Below, piece after piece: positions 45,965 through 51,948 of a stretch of DNA of 51,948 nucleotides. The position numbers were made by a program, and so were the translations under genes. The stretch lies in NCBI RefSeq assembly GCF_016876135.2, contig NZ_JACAOD020000008.1, forward strand, positions 132-52,079, given 5' to 3'. Within the stretch, counting starts at the first letter, position 1, and each line of letters begins with the position of its first letter. Below the pieces are notes generated by a model. The model did no database searches. It was not told the DNA's origin and saw only the letters and a program-made list of their open reading frames with translations. This DNA is from Candidatus Phytoplasma meliae (GTDB lineage Bacteria; Bacillota_I; Bacilli_A; Acholeplasmatales; Acholeplasmataceae).

Positions 45965-46031
45965 AAAATAACTCCTTTGGTAACAGAAAGTTTAAAAAAT
46001 ATTAATTTAATTTTTCAAAACATCTTTTTTT

Positions 46032-46062
46032 ATTATATCACAAAAAAATACTTTTTTTTCAA
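46032..46062 (-). promoter_or_regulatory. candidate promoter of the rpmG-secE-nusG-ribosomal cluster
   Basis: On the minus strand TTGAAA, a 19-bp spacer and TGATATAAT (an extended -10 with TG). It lies about 70 bp before the rpmG start. The spacer is long, but the extended -10 can compensate. Confidence 0.5.
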
Positions 46063-46217
46063 AAATGCAAAATATTTAACATAATCTTTTGTGAATCATC
46101 ATAATTATTCATTTATCGCGAAATTCGAAAAAAATTTAATAATAAATTTAGATGAAAACTATATGAACGGGCTTACCTAACGAAATACAAACAATGAGGT
46201 TTTAATAATTATTTTTA

Positions 46218-46916
46218 TTAAGTTAACAAAGTCACATACATCATCAAAGCAGCAGCTACGCTGACGTTTAAAGAATTAATTTTACCACACATAGGAATTT
46301 TAACCAATAAATCACATTTTTGTTTTAACAAATAACGGATTCCAATTCCTTCATTGCCAACAATAATAGCCAAAGATTGATTATTAGCAATTTGATTAAA
46401 AGAATGAGTGGCGTTACTATCTGTTCCTACAATTAAAACTTGATATTTTTGTAATTTTAAAATAGTTTGGTATAAATTAGAAACTAAAAAAATTTTGATA
46501 TATTCCAAAGCACCACAAGCAATTTTGGCTACCGTTGAGTTTAGAGGAACTTGGTGTTTTTTACTCATGATAACTCCATTAAAGCCACAAGCTTCAACAG
46601 TTCTTAAAATAGCACCTAAATTATGAGGATCATTGATAGCATCTAAAATTAAAAAACGTTGTTTTTGATTAAAATCTAAATAACTATCTAAATCATAAAA
46701 TTGATAATCTTGAACTTTAGCTGCTACTCCTTGATGATTTTTTTGTTTTGTTAAATCATATAAATATTTTTTATCAACTAATTGATAAATAATTTTTCTT
46801 TTTTGCAAAAAAGATATCAACAAAGGGTCTTTTAATTTTTGATCAAGGTATAATTGATAAATTTTTCTACTAGCCAAAATTGCTTCTTTGATGGTATTTT
46901 TACCATAAATAATCAT
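46218..46916 (-). CDS. rlmB: 23S rRNA 2'-O-methyltransferase of the SpoU/TrmH family (RlmB-like)
   Basis: Transfers a methyl group from SAM to a ribose 2'-OH in RNA through a knotted SPOUT fold. The three SpoU motifs are seen: DAINDPHNLGAILRT, IVGNEGIGI and the C-terminal IPMCGKINSLNVSVAAAL. The N-terminal 75 residues form the RNA-binding substrate domain typical of RlmB. 232 aa. It starts 21 bp after the P-type ATPase on the same strand. Other family members act on tRNA, so the substrate is inferred. Confidence 0.9.
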   Translation of the reverse strand: MIIYGKNTIKEAILASRKIYQLYLDQKLKDPLLISFLQKRKIIYQLVDKKYLYDLTKQKNHQGVAAKVQDYQFYDLDSYLDFNQKQRFLILDAINDPHNLGAILRTVEACGFNGVIMSKKHQVPLNSTVAKIACGALEYIKIFLVSNLYQTILKLQKYQVLIVGTDSNATHSFNQIANNQSLAIIVGNEGIGIRYLLKQKCDLLVKIPMCGKINSLNVSVAAALMMYVTLLT

Positions 46917-46937
46917 ATTAAACCTTTCTTTGTTGTC

Positions 46938-49322
46938 TTATCTTTTTTGAGATTCTTTCCAAAAATAAGGGATTAATAAAGATAAAATAAAAACAACAAC
47001 TAATAATATTATTTCAAATGGATCCAAGAAGGTAAAATCTTTAAATACGCCTAAAATATTAGCAAAACACAAAGAACAAGCTAACATAACTATCAATAAA
47101 ACTCTTTTAGCTAAATTAAAAGGTTTACAAACCAAAGCTAAAACTGTAAATAAAATTAAAGTAGAAGTTAAAATAGAATAATTAGCAATTATCGTTAAAT
47201 CATTTTGTTTTAGTTCGGTGTTGTTTAATGCTTTGTGAATGTAAATAAAACAATAACTAACAAAAGATAAAATAGCATAAGGGAGAGCTTTCTTAAGGTT
47301 TTTAACCCAAAAACGGCCACTAATAATTTGATGATTTTTTTCAAAAGATAACAAAAGTGAAGGAATCCCAATTACCCAATAATCCATAATAAATTGTAAT
47401 TTTAAAGGATCAAACGGGAAATAACAAGGTCTGCCAAAAATATTAAAAACAATAACAGCTAGAGCTAACAAAAAAGCAATAATGGTCTTAGTAAAAAATA
47501 AAACCGAAATTTTATCTAAATTATTAACAATCCTTCTTCCTTCAAAAACCACTTGTGGCATCGAAGCAAAATTAGAATCCATTAAAACTAAATTAGAAAT
47601 ATTGCGCGTAGCTTGACTACCAGAAGCCATAGCAATAGAAAGATCGGCCTCTTTTAAAGCCAAAATATCATTAACACCATCCCCTGTCATAGCCACTTTT
47701 TGATCCATTTTTTTAAAAGTTTGAATCAAGATTTTTTTTTGTTGAGGAGAAGTGCGTCCAAAAACATCATATTGTGTTGCTATCTTAGCAACTTTCTCAT
47801 CTGTCATACCTTCTAAACTAATTGCCTTATGACAACCATTAATCCCCACTCTTTGAGCTATTTGAGATACAGTTAAATAATTATCTCCCGAAATCACTTT
47901 AACAACAACATCGTTTTTTTGAAAAAAATCAATAGTGGAAGGAGCATCTTTTTTAATATTATCTTCAATAACGATTAAAGCCAAAGGAGTGCACTTAAAA
48001 TCATCTAAAATTTTATCAGTCATAGAGTTATTTGATGAAATAATATTATTGGCTGCTTGCGCAAACAAAAGAACTCGATGACCTAATTTAACTTGAGTTT
48101 CAAAATCTTTTTGAATTAAAGAAAAATTATTTTTAAGAATAAATTCAGGGGCTCCCAAAAAATAAGTGCCTAACCCATCGAACTCAACAACGCTATATTT
48201 TCTAACACTAGAAAAGGGAATGTTTTGTTTGGGGGGGAATAAATCAGTTATTTGACCAAATTCATTCATTAAAGCATCGCGAGTATGATTAGAAGTGAAT
48301 TCAGCTTTTAAAAAGGAAGCTATTAATTTTTTAAAAGGAAGATGTTTTTGATAATAAGGGATAATGGTTTTTACTTGCATTGTTCCATCAGTAATAGTTC
48401 CTGTTTTATCCAAACATAAAGTGTTGATTTGAGCTAACATTTCAATACCAAATAAATTTTGAGCATAAACTTTTTGTTTTGCTAAATTGACAAAACCAAC
48501 AGCTAAATTAATATTAGTTAATAAAAATAAACCTAAAGGAAGCATTGCTATCATCATGCCACATAAACCAAGGTAAAATTGGTCGTTTTTGAGAATAGAA
48601 GAGTTATGTTGCGAACGACCAAACATAGTTAAAACCACAACAAACAAAGTTAAAAAGACCATAATAATTCGAATCAATAAAAATAAACTTTTCATCAAAG
48701 GGGTTTTTGGTTGTTTATATTTTTTCGCTGCTTGAGTGATTTTTTCAATATATATATCTTTTCCCACTGCCACAATTTCAGCTAAACATTGTCCAGAAAC
48801 AACATAACTACCGGAGTATAAAAAGTCACCTTCTCTTTTAACTATTAATTCTGTTTCCCCGGTTAAAAGCGATTCATTAACTTCAATAGCTCCCCTCTTA
48901 ACTTTAGCATCAGCTGTAATTTGTTGTCCAGTTTCAAGCGATAAAACATCTTCTAAAACCAAATCAGTAACAGCAACAGTTGTTTTTTGACCATTCCTAA
49001 TAACTTGAGAAGAATTTTTTAACAACAAAGATACTTGATCTAGGGTTTTTTTAGCTTTAATTTCTTGAAAAATACTAATTAACATATTAGTTAAAGATAC
49101 CAACAAAAAAAACAAATGTTCATATTTTTTAATAGAAATAATTATGATTGTCACAATTAAAATTAATAAAGTTAAGGAGTTAAAGCAATTACTCCATAAA
49201 ATATCTTTCAAATTGCGAGAATTTTTTCGAACAACAACATTAACTTGCCCTAAAGCTTTTTTTTGATCTACTTGCTGATTAGTTAATCCAGTAATATCGG
49301 ATTTATTTAAAAATTCACTCAT
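46938..49322 (-). CDS. P-type cation-transporting ATPase (CtpE-like)
   Basis: 794-aa membrane pump. Actuator TGE at 154-156, phosphorylated D305 in LDKTGT, hinge GDGVND in TGDGVND (546-552), and about eight to ten membrane helices, four of them after residue 590. The region GRPCYFPFDPLKLQ ... IGIPSLLLSFEKN resembles the CtpE/Firmicutes calcium-type branch. The helix-4 ion-site motif, commonly PEGL in these pumps, reads PLGL at 262-265, so an acidic ligand is missing. Phytoplasmas lack most ion regulators, so the pump is likely important, but the ion is not known. Lies between pnp and rlmB on the minus strand. Confidence 0.88.
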   Translation of the reverse strand: MSEFLNKSDITGLTNQQVDQKKALGQVNVVVRKNSRNLKDILWSNCFNSLTLLILIVTIIIISIKKYEHLFFLLVSLTNMLISIFQEIKAKKTLDQVSLLLKNSSQVIRNGQKTTVAVTDLVLEDVLSLETGQQITADAKVKRGAIEVNESLLTGETELIVKREGDFLYSGSYVVSGQCLAEIVAVGKDIYIEKITQAAKKYKQPKTPLMKSLFLLIRIIMVFLTLFVVVLTMFGRSQHNSSILKNDQFYLGLCGMMIAMLPLGLFLLTNINLAVGFVNLAKQKVYAQNLFGIEMLAQINTLCLDKTGTITDGTMQVKTIIPYYQKHLPFKKLIASFLKAEFTSNHTRDALMNEFGQITDLFPPKQNIPFSSVRKYSVVEFDGLGTYFLGAPEFILKNNFSLIQKDFETQVKLGHRVLLFAQAANNIISSNNSMTDKILDDFKCTPLALIVIEDNIKKDAPSTIDFFQKNDVVVKVISGDNYLTVSQIAQRVGINGCHKAISLEGMTDEKVAKIATQYDVFGRTSPQQKKILIQTFKKMDQKVAMTGDGVNDILALKEADLSIAMASGSQATRNISNLVLMDSNFASMPQVVFEGRRIVNNLDKISVLFFTKTIIAFLLALAVIVFNIFGRPCYFPFDPLKLQFIMDYWVIGIPSLLLSFEKNHQIISGRFWVKNLKKALPYAILSFVSYCFIYIHKALNNTELKQNDLTIIANYSILTSTLILFTVLALVCKPFNLAKRVLLIVMLACSLCFANILGVFKDFTFLDPFEIILLVVVFILSLLIPYFWKESQKR

Positions 49323-49441
49323 ATAGGAATACCATACTTTTCATAATTAATATTTAAATGATTCTTCAATTAAACAATTCATATTAAAAAAACTAAATTT
49401 TATCTTTATTTTGGAATTTTTTTAAAATGATTTGAAATACA

Positions 49442-51586
49442 TTATTTTTTTAATAAAAATAAAAAATCAATCCTTCCTCGTTCATTGATTTTAATACATT
49501 TAACTAACACTTTTTCACCTATTTTTAAAATATCAGTAATTTTTTGAGATTTAATTTGGTTTGAATGAATTAATCCTTCAATTCCTTGAAAAATTTGAGC
49601 AACAGCCCCTACAATTTTACCGTATTTATCAGTTAAAAAACGTAAAATAGTAGCTTGGTAAGAATTACCAACTTTAATTTCTTGTATTAAATTTTCAATA
49701 AAAGAAACTGTTTTATCAACCATCTCTAAATCAGAATGCATTACAAAAACACGACCATCTTGTTCAATGTCAATTTTAACTCCATTGTGAGCCTCAATAA
49801 TTTGATTAATAATTTTGCCACCAGTGCCGATAACATCACGGATTTTTTCTGGTCTTATTTGAATCATCTTAACTTTAGGGGAATATTGGGAAATTTCTAC
49901 ACGAGGTAATGCGATAATGTTATTCATATGTGCTAAAATATGAAGACGACCTTTTTTAGCACGAAATAAGGATTCTGTTAAAATTTTTTCCGAAATTCCT
50001 TGAATTTTAAGATCCATTTGTAAAGCTGTAATTCCTTGGGTACTTCCTGCTATTTTTAAATCCATATCGCCAATATGATCTTCAAGACCTTGAATATCAG
50101 TTAAAACGGCATATTCATTAGTTTTTTGATCAAAGCATAATCCTATAGAAATGCCAGCAACTGCTTTTTTCAAAGGAACTCCTGCAGCCATCAAAGCCAT
50201 AGAGGTTGCACAAACAGTAGCTTGAGAGGAGGAACCGTTTGATTCCAAAATTTCAGAAACAACCCTAATAGTGTAAGGGAAATCGTTTTCCTGAGGTAAA
50301 AAAGGCAGAATAGCTTTTTCAGCTAAAGCGCCATGACCAATTTCTCTTCTGCTGGGAGCAGCATAACGGCCGATAGCCCCAACAGCAAAAGGAGGAAAAT
50401 TATAATGAAGCATAAAACGCTTGTTTTGTTCATCGTTTAAGCCATCCATAATTTTGCTTTCAGATAAAGAACCTAAAGTGACGACTGCTAAACTTTGAGT
50501 TTTGCCACGAGTAAATAAAGCAGAACCATGAGTCCTTGGAAGCAAATCAATTTGCGAGTCCAATGCTCTAATTTCTTCTAAATCTCTTTGATCAGGTCTT
50601 TTTTGTTCTTTAATGATGTAATTTCGAATTTCTTGTTTAAATAATTTTTGAGATAAAGTTTCTATGGTTTGCAAATATTTTTTTTGAGCCTCGAAATCAA
50701 AAAAAGTAACCTTTTGAATAGTTTTAAAAAAAGGTTTTTGGCGAGCTTTTTCCAAAATTTCTTCTTTTAAAAGTTGTAAGTGGTTTTTTTCTGTTCGATC
50801 AGAAAATTTTAAAACAGCTTCCATGATTTTGGATTGATATTGTAAATTAAATTCTTTTTCTAAAGTTAAATCAATTGAATCGCAATTATTGAAGTTTTTG
50901 GTTTTACCGATTTCTTTTTTAATGTTTTCTTGAAATAAACATAATTTTTTGATATATCGATGAGCAAAAGAAATTGCTTCTAAAAAAACTTCTTCAGAGA
51001 CTTCATTAGCGTGAGCTTCAATCATAATAATATTATTTTTAGTTCCTGACACCATTAAATGCAAAGAAGAATTTGATAATTGTTGCAAAGTAGGGTTGAT
51101 TATTAATTGATCGTCGATTTTTCCAACATAAACTCCAGATACAGGTTCAAAAAAGGGGATTTCAGAAATCAATAAAGAGAGAGAGCTGCCTATAATAGAA
51201 GCTAACTCACTTTTAAAATCAGGATCACTACTTAAAACCGTGTTAATAACTTGCATTTCTTGTTTAAAACTTGCAGGAAATAATGGTCGTAAAGAGCGAT
51301 CGATTAAACGCGAAGTTAAAACTTCATGATCATTTAAACGACCTTCTCTTCTTAAGAAACTACCAGGAATTTTTCCAGCAGCATAAAATTTTTCTTGATA
51401 AATAACAGTTAAAGGAAGGAAATCAAAATTATTGGGACAACGACTAAAAACAGTAGTTGTTAAAACCACTGTATCTTGAAAACGCACTAAAACAGAAGCA
51501 TCAACACTGCGAGCGTAAGTATCTATTTCGACTTTAAAAGGATTTTTTAAATCAGTATTTTCAAAAACTTTCTTTAACACTTTCAT
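49442..51586 (-). CDS. pnp: polynucleotide phosphorylase
   Basis: 3'-5' exoribonuclease using phosphate, central to mRNA decay. Two RNase PH cores (about 10-140 and 315-540; FAAGK-like YAAGKIPGSFLRREGR and SSQATVCATSMALMAAG) flank a helical linker. A KH domain (GTGGKIINQIIEAH, about 590-605) and an S1 domain (about 635-705) follow. 714 aa is the usual length. AAAGGAG just before the ATG. A terminator at 51632-51674 separates it from the tRNA gene. Confidence 0.97.
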   Translation of the reverse strand: MKVLKKVFENTDLKNPFKVEIDTYARSVDASVLVRFQDTVVLTTTVFSRCPNNFDFLPLTVIYQEKFYAAGKIPGSFLRREGRLNDHEVLTSRLIDRSLRPLFPASFKQEMQVINTVLSSDPDFKSELASIIGSSLSLLISEIPFFEPVSGVYVGKIDDQLIINPTLQQLSNSSLHLMVSGTKNNIIMIEAHANEVSEEVFLEAISFAHRYIKKLCLFQENIKKEIGKTKNFNNCDSIDLTLEKEFNLQYQSKIMEAVLKFSDRTEKNHLQLLKEEILEKARQKPFFKTIQKVTFFDFEAQKKYLQTIETLSQKLFKQEIRNYIIKEQKRPDQRDLEEIRALDSQIDLLPRTHGSALFTRGKTQSLAVVTLGSLSESKIMDGLNDEQNKRFMLHYNFPPFAVGAIGRYAAPSRREIGHGALAEKAILPFLPQENDFPYTIRVVSEILESNGSSSQATVCATSMALMAAGVPLKKAVAGISIGLCFDQKTNEYAVLTDIQGLEDHIGDMDLKIAGSTQGITALQMDLKIQGISEKILTESLFRAKKGRLHILAHMNNIIALPRVEISQYSPKVKMIQIRPEKIRDVIGTGGKIINQIIEAHNGVKIDIEQDGRVFVMHSDLEMVDKTVSFIENLIQEIKVGNSYQATILRFLTDKYGKIVGAVAQIFQGIEGLIHSNQIKSQKITDILKIGEKVLVKCIKINERGRIDFLFLLKK

Positions 51587-51631
51587 TGCTCCTTTAATTA
51601 ATTTTTTGGTTGTTTTTTCAATAATGATAAA

Positions 51632-51674
51632 AATAAAAAGCTAGAATTTGAATTTATTTCAACAAACTAGCTTA
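51632..51674 (-). terminator. terminator between tRNA-Asn and pnp
   Basis: On the minus strand AAGCTAG and CTAGCTT pair around a loop of about 20 nt, followed by TTTTATTTTT. Ends the tRNA transcript and leaves pnp with its own promoter. The large loop lowers certainty. Confidence 0.6.
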
Positions 51675-51862
51675 TTTGAATTATCTAATTATTTAAATTT
51701 TAAGCGATATTTAATGAAAAAATCAATTTAAAATTATTTTAAAAAAAATATAAAAAAATTATTACAAAAAACAATAAAAAAACAATTGTAATGTAGTAGT
51801 TTAAATATTTTTGAAATAAATACTCATTTAAAAAATAATTTCAAAAGTGAAAACTAATAAAA

Positions 51863-51939
51863 TGGCGCCCACGCTAGGACTCGAACCTAGGACCCTCTGA
51901 TTAACAGTCAGATGCTCTAACCAACTGAGCTACGTAGGC
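51863..51939 (-). tRNA. trnN: tRNA-Asn (anticodon GTT)
   Basis: Complete 77-nt cloverleaf on the minus strand: acceptor GCCTACG pairs with CGTGGGC (one G-T), D stem GCTC/GAGC, anticodon stem TCTGA/TCAGA with loop CTGTTAA, and T stem CTAGG/CCTAG with loop TTCGAGT. Discriminator G and an encoded CCA (51863-51865). Confidence 0.95.
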
Positions 51940-51948
51940 TGTTAAAAA

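Overview
This window is a chromosomal segment of a wall-less, plant-associated mollicute, almost certainly a 'Candidatus Phytoplasma' (Acholeplasmataceae). The DNA is very AT-rich. TGA is used as a true stop (it ends nadE, mnmG and thyA) and Trp is TGG, which excludes Mycoplasma and Spiroplasma. Secreted and membrane-anchored proteins of phytoplasma type sit between compact housekeeping operons. No insertion sequence, transposase, CRISPR array, rRNA or phage cluster was seen.

Layout. 1-8840 (+): nadE, mnmA, rel, hisS and aspS in one direction, closed by a hairpin terminator. 8840-12160 is an accessory island: a consensus promoter with a long leader, a secreted-protein gene broken by an 88/89-bp tandem duplication, a 46-bp duplication of a ribosome-binding site plus start codon, a membrane-anchored repeat protein, a GC-rich patch of unknown origin and a probably truncated ORF. 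12160-16660 (-): pepV, thyA, folA, plsC and maf (nucleotide, lipid and peptide metabolism). 17285-19660 (+): two surface or secreted proteins. One has a signal peptide and a C-terminal anchor. The other shares a module with the broken gene at 9066. 19741-24665 (-): lower glycolysis (eno, a small membrane protein, gpmI, pyk).

24666-25614 holds the signal recognition particle RNA gene, which is absent from an ORF-only view, with a divergent promoter and an orphan terminator. 25615-28803 (+): an unknown membrane protein, mnmG and rsmG. 28822-29625 (-): a Bax inhibitor-1/YccA family membrane protein. 29949-45964 (-) is one long transcription/translation cluster read from high to low coordinates: rpmG, secE, nusG, rplK, rplA, rplJ, rplL, (terminator), rpoB, rpoC, rpsL, rpsG, fusA, tuf. 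rpmG (48 codons, TTG start) was found by hand. 46218-51939 (-): tRNA-Asn, pnp, a P-type ATPase and rlmB.

The most unusual signals are: (1) an N-terminal extension of about 145 residues on RpoC, made of two gap-free repeats resembling the helix-hairpin-helix fold of the RNA polymerase alpha C-terminal domain; (2) a NadE whose glutaminase triad is intact but whose synthetase P-loop has lost the SGGxDS signature; (3) the shared module of the two secreted proteins and the frameshifting duplication in one of them; (4) a GC-rich patch (about 53% over 180 bp by count) in an otherwise very AT-rich genome; (5) an SRP RNA lacking the usual GGAA tetraloop.
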